Positions 12,662 through 24,662 of a stretch of DNA of 64,000 nucleotides are shown in pieces (the stretch's first letter is position 1; each line of letters opens with the position of its first letter). Where the stretch lies: assembly GCA_033961575.1 (NCBI GenBank), contig CM066735.1, positions 35,483,501 through 35,547,500 of the forward strand. The letters run 5' to 3'. A program made the position numbers and the translations under genes. A model generated the notes under the pieces. It was given only the letters and a program-made list of their open reading frames with translations. It searched no databases and was not told where the DNA came from. Source of the stretch: Aselliscus stoliczkanus. Its lineage: Eukaryota; Chordata; Mammalia; Chiroptera; Hipposideridae.

Positions 12662-15424
12662 TTTTATGAAAATGGGACTGTATTATTTTTATATCTTTAA
12701 GATTTATTTTAATTCTATTTTCATTTAATTAATTAGATATTGGGAATATATCTAAGAATCAATAATATGGTTTGATATCATAATTTTAATGTCTTGCATT
12801 GTGGAAAGGTACCATAACAGTATAATAATAACACTCAATTTACCAGTATTCCCAAGCTATCATTTCTCTCCTTAAAGAAAAACACTGCTTATTTAAAACA
12901 TAATACAAGCAAAAAAAAAAAATGCTAGTCATCCTAATAATTTTAAATTTTCTAGCAGTCATTAAAAAAAGAAAAGGAAGAATAAAATTGATTTTAACAA
13001 AATTTAATTTTCCCAATATATCCAAAAATATTATCATAATATATGATCAATATAAAAGTTAAGGAGATATTTTACAATTTGTTCCCCCTAACTTTTGAAA
13101 TCTAGAATATATTTTAAATTTACAGCATATTACAATTTGGACTAGCCATATTTCAAATGTTCAATTCTCACATTAGTTACTGGCTAGCATCTTGGACAAT
13201 GTAATGTTAGAGTGTTAAAAAAAATATATGTATCATACATATAAGAAAAATCTGTCCACAATTTTATTTCAATTATTTTAAATATGAGGTTAAGCACACA
13301 TTGGAGTTGTAAATAAATAACATAGTGTGAACTTCATGTTCATACCTTTTTTTCAGGGAACCACAATACACACACACAGGGTCAATATAATTAAGCAACA
13401 AAATATATACCCTAAACATAAATATTTATTTTAAAAACAGAGTTCAATAAAATGTATTTAATGCCACCTTATTCCAGGGTCTCCCAAATGTATTATCAAT
13501 GGATCATTTAAATCATACATCCCCTACCACAGTTAGCATCTTTAGAAATATATTTTCTGATTTTGTAAATAATCTTATTCTTAAATGAATGACTAATATT
13601 TTTTTTCACTTTGATTTAAAATAAATGCACCAATCATAAGTCTTTGAGTGAGAACCTGTTCAGTATGAAGTGTAACTATAATAATTTGAGTTACTTTGTC
13701 CATCAATTAGCAGGGAAACACTTTCAAAGAGTCTGTAAAACCAAATATACCACAAGAATTAATGGTTTATATTCACTTTTTTAACATATTAAAAAAAGCT
13801 GCAGGCTACTGTTGTCTCTAAGAACCCAAGGGGAACTAATGTACCAACGTGAATATAACCTAATAATTATTTAATGCTTGGGAATTTCTGAAATATTTTG
13901 TCATGCCTCAGGGTCATCACAATGAAAAGAAATGTATGTATGTATGCATGTATTTATGTTAACAAGATATGTGCAAAATACCTTATTAACATGCCTTATA
14001 GTAATTCAGTGCATGGTACTTTCTATGGTGATCCCTTTTACATATATTCCAAAATCAGTAACAAATTATTTCTTAGCAAACATTTTAAGAATTAGCAGAA
14101 AAAATTAACATACATCTATCTTTATACTTTTATACAAGTGATTAATTTGATGATTATTAGCAATATAGTAATGCCCAATCTTTTGATTGTTGTATTCAAT
14201 GTATCCAATAACAAAGTTTAATTTCTTAAGGAAATGCTATTAAAACTATCTTCATTTATTTATAATGGGCCTCTATCTCTGCATTGCTATTGGATGAGTG
14301 GATTTTTAACATAATCTACCATTGCTATCATCCTTAGGAAATTGCGGAGTGATTGTTTCCTACAATTTAAAAAATGTATATTTATCTTCAATGTCTAATA
14401 AGTATTTATCTTTATGTGACAATTTAAAAACTGATTTGTTAAATACACTTCTTCATAAAAGTGGACAGGAAGCATCTCTACCAAGTGCTGTTTAGCTGCC
14501 TGACTGAGGATTTTGTGAGGCACAGAATATTGCATATCATCTACAATGTATGCACTATAAAATGTGTTTATTCTAATGGAATTTGTTCCTATAAAAAGGG
14601 AGGAAATTGCAGTAAACTTGTTAGCAATCATTCAAATAATGTAAACAGATCCTTGTTGCTGGTGACCAGATAGGACGAAAGAAAAGTACTTATGATGTTT
14701 AAAGCATTACATCCATTACAGATTACAAATTGTTTTGAGGCGTAATGCACCTTTATAGTGGCTTCCCTGGAGGACACTGAATGATTGCTGTCTCCTGATG
14801 TTGCCATAATTGGTCATTAATGACAAAATACTTGACTAAATTAATAAGTAAGTTAGCATTTAATACATGTTATGTAATACTCGTCTATTCCAAAAGGATA
14901 AACATTTTCAACTAAAAATAAAAATTAGAAAGGCAAAGTATGATGGAAGGAGAGAGGGTTGACAGAGTGACAGAGAGACAGAGGGAAGAGAGATTAAAGG
15001 GAGAAAGAAGAAAGCCAGGCAAAGAATAGTGTGGTGTATTTTATGTAATTATTTTGTAGCTTAAAATTTATCAGTTGTGCAGTGATCTTATTACACACAT
15101 TTTTTACATATTGAAATGAATATTTCAAGTAATAACTACTAGCTTTATACAAAACAACCAACATTAGTTATATTCTTATGTGACAGCAAGGCTAGTCACT
15201 ACAAATATAAAGAGATACAAAACAGTTTCTGTTTCCAACTTTATGAAATTAAACAGAAAAAGGGAATTACAAAATAATATTGTCTGAGATAAAAGTGACT
15301 CATATGACATACCATAGAGCAACAAAAAAGGGATTGTCTCAGGGATAGATTCTGTGCAGAAATAACTTCTGAATTAAGTATATCCCTGAACAGGAGTTCC
15401 TAAGGAGAAACTCAAAGAGAAAAA
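12662..15424. other. Downstream intron, no recognised feature
   Basis: AT-rich sequence with a short tetranucleotide tract (tgtatgtatgcatgtattta) near 13933 and a GA-rich tract near 14945-15015. ORFs of 60-78 codons here overlap on opposite strands and have no family resemblance. Confidence 0.45.
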
Positions 15425-15780
15425 GGCTTTTCTGCTAAGAAGAGCATATCAGCAAAGACAGAGGTGTGGACATTTGTAAGCAGTTGGATAGTTATGGAAG
15501 ATAGAAGTGCAAAATGGAAATTAGTGAAAGCAGAGATTTAGGAGGAAGGTAGCAGCTAGATCTTGAAACTGCATGAAAACAATGTTGAAAAACTGCGATA
15601 ATCTGTGTAGTGTTAAGCAATATACTGGTAGCAATATGGCATCATCAGATCTAAATTTAGAAGGATTATTTATGATGCTGAGTACAAAATGCAGTTAAGA
15701 AGCACAATCAAAAGCAGAAAAGAAGTAGGGTGCTGCAATCAGTAGTGTGTTAAAGTCAGTGATTAAATTCTCAGGAATTT
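15425..15780 (+). repeat. Old interspersed repeat, 5' part
   Basis: Phrases resembling a mammalian repeat appear in order: agcatatcagcaaagacagaggtgtgg, then ggaggaaggtagcagctagatcttg, then attatttatgatgctgagtac. It is probably the same family as 38500-38980. The family name is uncertain. Confidence 0.4.
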
Positions 15781-15910
15781 TGCTATCCAGTTGATGTCAC
15801 ATTGGAAACTGGAAATTTACCCATGGTGAGAATTTTTACCCTGTAAATATTGGCAAATACTACAAGTCACAGCGCTACCCCAACTCCAACTTTTTCAAGC
15901 TCAGAGAACT

Positions 15911-16074
15911 GTGTTTGTTTGTTTGTTTGTTTGTTTGTTTGTTTTAGCTGAGCCATCCTGGCACCTGTTCGCAGCTCAGCTGCAGCTCAGCTGGGGCTGG
16001 GAACTGCTGTTGCTCAGAGCTCAGCTCTCACTCTTGAGTAAGGTCTTAACTAACTGAGCCACTCGGCCGGCCCC
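15911..16074 (-). mobile_element. Type A tRNA-derived SINE with (CAAA)n tail
   Basis: On the plus strand a (gttt)n run leads into agctgagccatcctggcacctgttcgcagctcagc and ends taactgagccactcggccggcccc, the reverse of the type A head. The tail is a clean tetranucleotide repeat of about eight units. A target duplication is not clear. Confidence 0.9.
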
Positions 16075-17372
16075 AACAACTGGTTTTTAAACGTTTAACA
16101 CAATGCTACAAACAACATGGTGCAATCTCCTAGGAGATAAGTTTTAGGAGACTGAACAAGGATAACTGGGTAAATAACAGGGTATAAATATAAGGAATAT
16201 TTAAGGGAAAATACCTTAAACACTAGGTGGAGGGTAAAGTTGGCATGAATATGGCTAAGAATATTCTAGAAAATATTCTTAGAATATATACATTTTGTAA
16301 TCCAAAATTAGTGTTAGTATTAATCCTATCAACAAGTTTGCTGTGATTTACAAAGAAGACATCTAATTAAGTTAACTGATGATAATTCATACTCTGTCAA
16401 ACTTCAGATTAGAAAATATTCTCATTATTTCTAGAAATCTTAATACAACATTTATTATAGTAGAAATAATTTATGTATGCGACACAAAAGCCTTTTGCTA
16501 ATGAAAATAAGTCTGAGCAACTTGTTGCACATTTTTTTGAGTAATTCCAGTAAGAAAAGTTTAACTTTTTTTCTTACTGATGACAAATGGAGATTGAAAT
16601 GAAAATTAAATTAGTTCAACGAAGTAAAGATCTGAACCCATGATTGTGTTTAATGGTATGTATACAATTCATATTTCCACTGACATAATTCATTTTATTA
16701 TAATCATCTTTTATAAGAACTGTCTACATTAACACTCTGAAAAGGACATAGGTGACAACTTCATACTTTTTTTAATGATTCCATCTCTGTTAGAATATAT
16801 AAAGTGGTAAAATTTTCTTTTGAGATAAGTTTATCTTATTGCTATATTGAGTGTGACTTTTTTTAGCCTTTGAGTCGACACACTTCTTATACAAAGAATA
16901 TTATCTTTGTGAAGTCTCATTAAAGGTGTAAATTATTATCCTGCCCTTTGCAGACATTTTGACACTCTACTAAAAATGTATAATTAAAAATTTTAACACC
17001 TTTTAACTGTTTAAACAACAGACTAAAGTACTATATCTATCATTGCCTATAAATATTCACTTGTTATCACCCACGTTGTAATTAAACAACTTTATTTCAA
17101 TATCATACTGGAAAAAGGTTTCATATTAACACATTTTTTATAACTTAAAAATTAGCAACGTTTTGCATATAGCTATAGATATATGAAATGAACAGTGCCA
17201 GTAAAAGATTTTCACGTGAGACTGAACTACCTCTATAGGCTTTATTTTTCAGTGTTTTGTGTTTATGAGCATGTGCTTATTTTGATTTCAAACTTCCCTT
17301 GTCAAGTTATCACTTGCTGGGATATGAGGATTTTTGAGACATTGTGATAGTTTATGGAGATAGTAGGATTTA
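16075..17372. other. Downstream intron, no recognised feature
   Basis: AT-rich, with no exon or repeat family that I can support. Confidence 0.5.
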
Positions 17373-17478
17373 TCAGAATTATTTTCAAAAACTTGTATTT
17401 TTCACATTTTTGTAATAGTGGTAGAATTTGCACCTGGTCGAGGGTAACAGATCAAATGGTTCTGAACTTGTCGGCAAC
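17373..17478 (+). repeat. Dispersed direct repeat, copy 1
   Basis: The core gtggtagaatttgcacctgg...taacagat.aaatggttctgaacttgtc is shared with 18456-18567 at high identity by eye, in the same orientation and about 1.1 kb apart. I do not recognise it as a known repeat. A small ORF crosses each copy, but in different strands and frames. Confidence 0.8.
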
Positions 17479-18455
17479 ACTAACAGATTATTCCTTAAAA
17501 TCCAGGCTACAAAGTCACCTTTTTTTGCCCTTTTAGCAAATAATTTTATTCCTTTTTCCATAAACTACTCACTCTTGCTGCTGCTGAATCCAATAAAGCA
17601 AAACACATTTCATCTCATATTTTCTATACATAAATCTCATTTTATAATCTGTGTTACTTGACTTTTTACCATTTTTTCATGCATGGATAACTATTCAAAA
17701 AACACTAACACCCACAAGTATGAAAATTTGATTGTAATAGTATATATAACTGTCTCCACAGAAACAATTTCAGTTCAGAGAGTAGCCTTACATTTAGAAT
17801 TTTAACTGAGTTTTATGAACAATATTATCAGGGATTTTTTTTAATGCTTATTTTAGTTGAGATATGATTTCAGAGTATTAAGAACTGACCTATGTGAATT
17901 TGATCTTTAAGAGCTAAGAATTATTAGATTCCTTGTAGAGTCTATCAGAGACGTCAAATATTTAGAGAAGGATGAATGCCTTATGTCACCCCCCTAACAC
18001 AAACTGCTTGCTTGGCTGATGCATGTTATTACATGCATGCTGGAATCTATGGCAGAATTTGCTGTGAGACTGCTTTCATCTTTTATCATACTTTCATAAA
18101 TAGAAAGAGATGCAATTAGGAACAGAGTTTTATCATTATTGTCTACTCCATTTTATAACATTATAGAAAATATAACCTAACATTTTAATAATGAAGGAAG
18201 GTACACATCATGTCAGCTTTGACTCCATCAGTTCAATGGGCCCTGAAATCTATCTATAAGAATGGGATGCATAATTATATCATAGTCAGACATTTGTGGT
18301 GCAAATAGATTTCTTAAATTAGTTGGATAGGATTCTCAGAGCATTACTGTCTAAAAAAGTCTGCACCGGATGTGCTCATTCCTTATGCGTCTCTCACCAT
18401 ATGCTTTTACTACCCTTGTTTGTGATATGAATGGATCCTCTATTAGTGGAAGAAC
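17479..18455. other. Downstream intron between the direct repeats
   Basis: No gene or repeat family recognised. A tgcatgttattacatgcatgc near-palindrome lies at about 18020-18041. Confidence 0.45.
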
Positions 18456-18567
18456 AGAATAATTAATAATAAAAATAAAAACCTTGTATTTGTCATGTTC
18501 TTGTAATGGTGGTAGAATTTGCACCTGGTTGAGCATAACAGATTAAATGGTTCTGAACTTGTCAGTA
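18456..18567 (+). repeat. Dispersed direct repeat, copy 2
   Basis: Partner of 17373-17478. Shared segments are cttgtattt, ttgtaatggtggtagaatttg, cacctggt and ggttctgaacttgtc. The copies differ by scattered substitutions and small gaps. Similarity fades after cttgtc on both sides. Confidence 0.8.
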
Positions 18568-18799
18568 ATCTAAGCAAGTAAAATTTGCAAATTGGATTTT
18601 ACTAGGGGAGAAAAGAAGCATGTTGGATGCTAAAAGTCTGATACTTAAAAAAAATAAATAAATACTTCCAATTAAAACACTATCTGTGATACAACTGCAT
18701 AATTCTTCATTTTGAAAAACTTGTGAATCTTACTATACTTATCTATCAAATTTAAAAATTGATCTGTGAATTTACACTTCATGTTAATGGATTAGAAGA

Positions 18800-20620
18800 C
18801 TTAATATACTTAAGATTTCAATACAACACAGTGACCTACAGATGCAATGCCATCCCTAACACAGCATCAGTTTTTTAATGCAGAAATAGAAAAATTCATC
18901 TCAAAATTCATATAAAACTTCAAGAGACCATGAACAGTCAAGATAACCTTGATAATGAAGGACAAATTTGGAGGTTTTGCATTTCCTGATTTTAAAACTT
19001 ACTATAAAGCCACAGTCAAAGTGGTGTGGTAATGGTGTAAAGACCGACACGGGAAATAGAATGGAGAGTCCAGAAATAAACCCTCGCATACATGGACAAA
19101 TGATTTTCAACAAGAATGCCAACACAATTCAATGGGAACAAGACAATCTTTTAACAAATGGTATTGGGAAACCTGGATATCCGCATTAAAAAAAAAAAAT
19201 GATGATAGTTCTTTACCTTTTGCTATATACAAAAATTAAGTCAAAATGGATCAGTGACCTAAAAGTAAGAGATAAACCTATAAAACTAAAGGAAACGTAG
19301 GGGAACGGATTGTGACATTGGATTTGGCTGACAATAATTTCTTGGATACGGTGACAAAGTACAAGCAGAAACAACAAAAAACTACATAAATTGGATTTTA
19401 TCAGATTAAAAACTTTTGTGCATCAAAAAAGCACTATCAACAGAGTAAAAAGGCAACTCAGGGAATGGTAGAAAATATTTGCAATTCCTCTATCTGTTAG
19501 AAATAATATCCAGAATATGTAAAGAACTCTTGTAACACAAGAACAAAACCAACAACCCAATTAAACATGCAAAGACACAGGGACATTCCTGGGTTCAATG
19601 TCAGAAGCTTTTGGGAAACATTTTCAGTGCTGGGAGAGCTGCAAGTGAATCTCTGCCTTCACAATCATGTAAATACATATATCAAGATCTCTATCATAAT
19701 GACAGTAAGACTGATGGCTTCTTGTTTTCTTTCAATAAAGACAATTAATCACATACACAAAAACAAACAAACAGAACAGGCAAATAGCTTGAATAGGCAT
19801 TTTTCCAAAGTGATATGCATATGGCCAATAGGCACATAAAAAGAAGTTCAACATCACTAATCATAAAGGAAATGTAAATCAAACCCACCGTGAAATACTT
19901 GTTACTTCACATTCGTTATGATGACAATTATCAAAAAAAAAACACACAAAAAAAACACAGGGTAATAAGTATTGGCAAGTAAGTGAAAAAAATCATGTGC
20001 ATTGCTGGTTAGAATATAAAATGGTACAGCTGCTGTGGAAAATGGTAGGTGATTTCTCAGAAAATCAAACATAAAATTACCATATGATTGGCAATTCCAC
20101 TTCTGGGCATATACTCAAAAGTGTTGAAAGCAGGGGCTGCAGAGATATCTGTACAACCATGTGCACAGCAGTGTTATTCACAATAACTAAAGGTGGAAGC
20201 AACCCAAGTGTTCACTGATAGATGAATGGAGGAACAAAATATGTACAATGAGATTTTAGTCAACCTAAAAGGGAAGGAAATTCTAACACATACTTCAAAA
20301 TGGGTGAACCTTGAAGACATTGTGCTACGTGAAATAAATGATTCACCAAAGGATGAACATTGCATGATTCTACTTGTATGAAATTCCCAGTCAAATTCAG
20401 TGACACATGAAATAGAATGATGGTAATCAGGAAGGAGGGGGAAATGGGTTGTTTATTGGGTACAGAGTTAAAGATGGGGAAGATGAAAGGTGATGATGGT
20501 GATACATTCATCACAACGTGAATGTACTTAATACCACAGAATGTGCACTTAAAGTGCTTAAAATGGCAAATTTTACAGTACATATATTTAATTACAATGG
20601 AAAAAAGATCAAAAAATTGT
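18800..20620 (+). mobile_element. Old L1, 3' part of ORF2 and 3' UTR, dead
   Basis: Characteristic L1 ORF2 phrases occur in order on the plus strand: acagatgcaatgccatccc, aggacaaatttggaggttttgc, ctataaagccacagtc, attttcaacaagaatgcc, gaaaatatttgcaattcc, gacatttttcc-like gcatttttccaaag, gcaattccacttctggg, gcagtgttattcacaataac and tgaaccttgaagacattgtg. A 3' UTR-like end follows. Many stops and indels break the reading frame, so no reverse transcriptase can be made. A foreign segment of about 180 bp interrupts it at 19578-19765. The small ORFs in it are fragments or shadows. Confidence 0.9.
19578..19765 (+). mobile_element. Short retro-insert inside the L1
   Basis: L1 text (acccaattaaacatgcaaag) breaks at about 19578 and resumes at about 19766 (aggcaaatagcttgaatagg). 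The insert is unlike L1. It ends ttctttcaataaagacaattaat... followed by an A-rich stretch, so it has a poly(A) signal near its 3' end, as a reverse-transcribed RNA 3' end would. I do not recognise the source transcript, and no clear target duplication is visible. Confidence 0.5.
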
Positions 20621-21161
20621 TTCTGCAAATACTTTGTCAAGTATATGCAAATAATCAAAGGATACATTGACTTTTATTACCAATATTTTCATTTACTGAG
20701 TAGAATGGCGAGCTTTCTGCTATTGCCCTACGTGCTCAAGAAGCAATTAGCAATTCGTTAGGAGTCAGTTTTATTTATTTTAGTTTCTTGACATCAATTA
20801 ATATTAATTAATTTAAAAAAATGGCATTAATTAACTAGAACTCCACAAGGAGTAAAAAAAGAAAGGTCATACTTCCCAGACAAATTCATCCCTTTATCAG
20901 AATCCACACTCATCTTTTTCTATTATCTCTTATTACAATATCAGAAAACACTTCACCTTTCATGTTTTTTGCACCTGTATCGATTTTTTTTAAGCCAAAT
21001 CCTCTAAGGCAAGAATCTAAAACTGATTCCTTTTTTGGAGTATACCTTTGATCTCTCACATTATGATGGTTACCTTAAATTAATCATTTTAAGGACATCA
21101 GCTCTTTCTCCCCTTAAACAGCAGGCCTTCTTCCAGGTGACACCCTGTTTGTATTCTCTTC
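20621..21161. other. Downstream intron, no recognised feature
   Basis: AT-rich sequence after the L1 end; contains a taattaatattaattaattt run near 20796. No gene or repeat supported. Confidence 0.45.
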
Positions 21162-21175
21162 TCATTCAAACTTTT

Positions 21176-21337
21176 TTTTTTATTAGTTTCAGGTGTACAA
21201 CACAAGGCACTAGTTATACTCTTTACCCCCAAAGTAAAACCCCCCTCCCCCAGTTCACCACCCCACTCCCCCCCATATCATACATATCCATCACAACTCC
21301 CCTGACTGCCCTCCACAGTATACTCCACATCCCGTGG
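21176..21337 (-). mobile_element. Young 5'-truncated L1 3' end
   Basis: On the minus strand the piece ends cttgtgttgtacacctgaaactaat and then A9, the 3' terminus of a laurasiatherian-type L1. It is flanked by a perfect 14-bp target duplication, tcattcaaactttt, at 21162-21175 and 21338-21351. Only about 160 bp was inserted. It contains C-rich runs (cccccctcccccc). Confidence 0.85.
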
Positions 21338-21351
21338 TCATTCAAACTTTT

Positions 21352-22379
21352 ATAGTTGCTCATACTCATTGTTACTTGCTTACCTCTCACAACCTGATTG
21401 TCATGCTTCCACTCCAAAGAAGCTGGAATGTTAGAAGCTAGAACATGAGAAGCTTTCTAATGTTAATATTAACTTGCTTATTGTTAAACCCAGTTGAATG
21501 ATTTTAGCTCTTATTTTACTTGATGTCTCCTCAGTGTGTGCAATTGCTTACTATTCCTTGGTTTCTCAGCCACTGTTGTTTTTTTCTGGAAATGTATCTA
21601 CTTTTGGTAATTCCACAATTTGATGACAGGTTCCTTTACTCATCACATTAATGCTGAATTTTTTCATAGTATGGCCCCTATGACTTTCTTCTTCTCATCT
21701 AACCCACTCTGCTTTGACAATTGTAATAAATACATTGCAATAATGTAATGTGTATGTCCAGACCAGACTTCTCACCTGAGCTGTTGCCCATCCTTGGCCT
21801 ACTGGGCACTGTCGCTTGGATTCTCTTCTAGCAGTTCACTGCCACTTGTTCAAACCTAAATTCACTGTATATTTCATGTCAAATGTGTTTCTGTTTCTGT
21901 GTTTCTATCTCAGAGCATAACATCAACACACCCAGTTGTTAGAGAAATAATATATTGTTCCCCTCATCCCTATTCCTCAAGGAATCAAAAATCCATGTTG
22001 AATCTTTCTCCTAAAAAGACTAAATCTGGTGCCTTTTCTCTATCCTTCCTCAAGTCTCCTAGGTCAAGCTACCATCATTCTATATGACTTGCCTTCATCC
22101 ATTGTTGCACGCTTTTAATCTATCTATTCTTTTCTACCAGATTTTTTTTTTCTGAAAATGCAAAGCTCATCCTGAAATCATTTTACAGGCCTCTTAATCC
22201 CTTCAAGATATCAAGTACACCTTCTTTCATGCAGTTATCAAACAACTAGTCCTTCTTTAGCTTATTGTATTTGGTGCTTTTTGTTTTTTATTATTGTTTG
22301 TTTTGTTTTGTTTACTCACAAACTATAAAATTGCACCCCAAACTATTATCCAAAAATGCCATATTCCTTCTTCCTTTTT
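21352..22379. other. Downstream intron, no recognised feature
   Basis: Pyrimidine-rich sequence without a supported gene; parts may be old L2 sequence. ORFs of about 60 codons have no family resemblance. Confidence 0.4.
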
Positions 22380-22615
22380 CATTTTTATACTTGCTCTTCA
22401 CACACCTTAGACCATAATGCTAACCCACACTTTCCTTAGTTAAAACTCTTCCTTCAGGTCCCACTTCCTTCCCAGTCCCTACATTGTGTTTAGTGAACTT
22501 GCCAAAGTATTCCTGTAGTAATTTGTATTTCTCCACCATATCACTCACTATAGTCTACTGTAATTCTGTTTATTTTTTATAATTCACAGTTTGATTATAG
22601 GATGTGATAAATCAG
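22380..22615 (+). repeat. Probable L2 fragment
   Basis: cttccttcaggtcccacttccttcccagtccct and the following ctccaccatatcactcactatagtctactgtaattctgttta resemble the L2 3' region (ccttcagatctcagcttaaatgtcacttcct ... ). It is diverged. Confidence 0.45.
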
Positions 22616-22624
22616 GGATACCAT

Positions 22625-23150
22625 CTATATTTCTTTTCTTATGGCTGCCATAACAAACAACAAATGTATTATCTTAGATTAGAATGGGTCAGAAATCTGA
22701 CAAAGGTATCCCTGGGCTAAAATCGAGGTATCAATGCCATCCATTCCGGACGTCCTAAAGAAGAAGCTGCCGCCTTGCCTTCCTTTTCAGTTTCTAGAGG
22801 CCACACTGTTACTAGGCTCATGGTTCCACTCCTCTGTCTTCAAAGCAACAATGGGTCAAGCTCTTCGCAAGCTGCCATTCTTCTGGCTATTTTTTGCCTC
22901 CTTCATCCACAAATAAGGGACCTTGTGATTATATCAGGCAGCCTGAATATTCCAGAAAAATCTCCCCATCTCAAGATTGATTAGTAATCTTAGTTTCTTT
23001 GTAATCTAAATTACTAATCAATTGATTAATAATCTTAGTTTCTTTGTAATCTAAATTCCCCTTTGCCATGTCCCCTAATATATGCACATGTTCAGGCAAT
23101 TAGGATGTGCACATCTTTTGGAGTGGGGGGTATCATACTAAGTAGATAAT
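22625..23150 (+). repeat. Old LTR-like mammalian repeat, copy 1
   Basis: Starts cttatggctgccataacaaacaacaaatgtattatctta and continues with gggctaaaatcgaggtatc, ttctagaggccacactgtt, ggctcatggttccactcctctgtcttcaaagc, aagggaccttgtgattat and cccctttgccatg, in the order of a widespread mammalian LTR-like repeat. An internal 45-bp tandem duplication lies at 22975-23056. The 60- and 69-codon ORFs are fortuitous. Confidence 0.6.
22975..23056. repeat. 45-bp tandem duplication
   Basis: gattagtaatcttagtttc...gtaatctaaatt is repeated 45 bases later as gattaataatcttagtttc...gtaatctaaatt, with one visible difference in the core. Confidence 0.9.
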
Positions 23151-24111
23151 ATGTTCTGAGTACCTATTTTATGAATGAAACAATAATCAGTGAATAAATT
23201 TTAAAAGAGATCCAATTTGAAATGATAATTTTGGTATCAAATTTAATGGTTTTGTGATACTTAGGAAAATCATTGCACAGACATAGCTCTGCTTTGTGAG
23301 TTGGTGCAATATGGTATAGTATAAATAAAAAGCAAAAGGCTGCAATTCTGTCTCAGGACTGCTTTTTACTGTTCTTGATTGGAGGAAAGTTAATTTATCA
23401 TTCCTAGAATCAAGTTTTTTGTTTGTTTGTTTGTTTTTGCGTTGCTTTGCTTTCTCCTTGAAACATTGAGGTTGAAATTGGAACTGACATGCTTGCCCTT
23501 TAAAAATATAAAACTGAAATTAGGTAGTACATTTAAAATCTCTTCTTAAACCTTCATACACAATGAGAATATTGTCAGTCGAAGCCTAAATGGGACTCTT
23601 GACTATTTCAGACACTTGCTGTGTTTTCTGGAATTGTTTGTCCTTGACTGATCTTTTGGACTTAAGTTTAAGGATGGTTTAAGTTTTAGTGTGGTCTCCA
23701 AAAGACACAGGACACATTTTCATGCTTCTATGGAGCCAAATTATACCCAGTTTCAAAAAAAGTGTATTAGTTTGGCTACTTATATTTTAAATATGTGTTT
23801 AAGTTTTAAACAAAGAAAAGTAATCTTTAACTTGTTTCAAACTACCTCCATATCTATTCTCCCTTAACTTTATGCTGAACACATTATTTTTGTCCAGATG
23901 TATGGCGTCATCCTTGACTCTTGGTCCTTCTCACAGTGTGAACTATTCGTTACACTGGGCACTGAGGAAAATCCTGTTCTTGCCCTTCTCACTATGTAAT
24001 TGTCCCTCTTTTATGGCGGATTTGTAAAAATATTTGTTTCAGTGCTTAGAAAACTTGGTAGTTAGGTAAGTAGTAAATATTTAAGGAATAAAATGATATA
24101 AACAGCTTGTA
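23151..24111. other. Downstream intron, no recognised feature
   Basis: A short (gttt)n run at about 23420-23436; otherwise unique AT-rich sequence. Confidence 0.45.
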
Positions 24112-24662
24112 TTAGTTTGCTAAGATTACTGTAACAGATATCACAAACTTGGTGGATTAAGCAACAGAAATTTACTGCCTCACAGTTCTCAAGACCAGAA
24201 GTCCAAAATGCAGGTCTCAGTAGGGTTGGTTCTTTCTGAGGGCTGAATGAAGGATCTGTTTAGGTCTATCTTTTGGCTTTTAAGAGGCCATCTTTATGTT
24301 CAGGTGGTGTTCTTCCTATTAAATGTCTTTGGATCCAATCTTTTCCTTTTTATAAGAATATCAATCATGGGCTGGCCGAGTGGCGCGGCGGTTAAGCGCT
24401 GGCTTGGGAAGCCAGCGGCCCTGGTTTGGTCCCACATGTGAGGGCCAAGTGACACTGCCCTAAAAAAAAAGAAAAGAAAAGAAAAGAAAAGGTATAAAGA
24501 ATATCAATCATAATGGATTATAGCTCACTCTAACGACCCTACCCTCACAACTAATTGGATGTGGAATAATCCTATTTTCAAATAATGTCACATTCTCAGG
24601 TACTATGGGTTACAGTTTCAAAGTATAAATTTTGGGAGAACACAATTCAACCTATAACACCA
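24112..24662 (+). repeat. Old LTR-like mammalian repeat, copy 2, split by a SINE
   Basis: Begins ttgtattagtttgctaagattactgtaacag and includes ggtggattaagcaacagaaatttactgcctcacagttctc. It resumes after the SINE with aatggattatagctcactctaacgacc and ends cacaattcaacctataacacc. TG...CA-type ends fit a solo LTR. Family name not certain. Confidence 0.6.
24369..24492 (+). mobile_element. Type B tRNA-derived SINE
   Basis: gggctggccgagtggcgcgg begins the head; the tail is (gaaaa)n. The flanks tataagaatatcaatcat (24351-24368) and tataaagaatatcaatcat (24493-24511) are the target duplication with one added A. It is nested in the old LTR-like repeat. Confidence 0.95.

Noticed and set aside
20260..20667. 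135-codon minus-strand ORF
   Set aside because: Antisense to a degraded L1 3' end; chance ORF.
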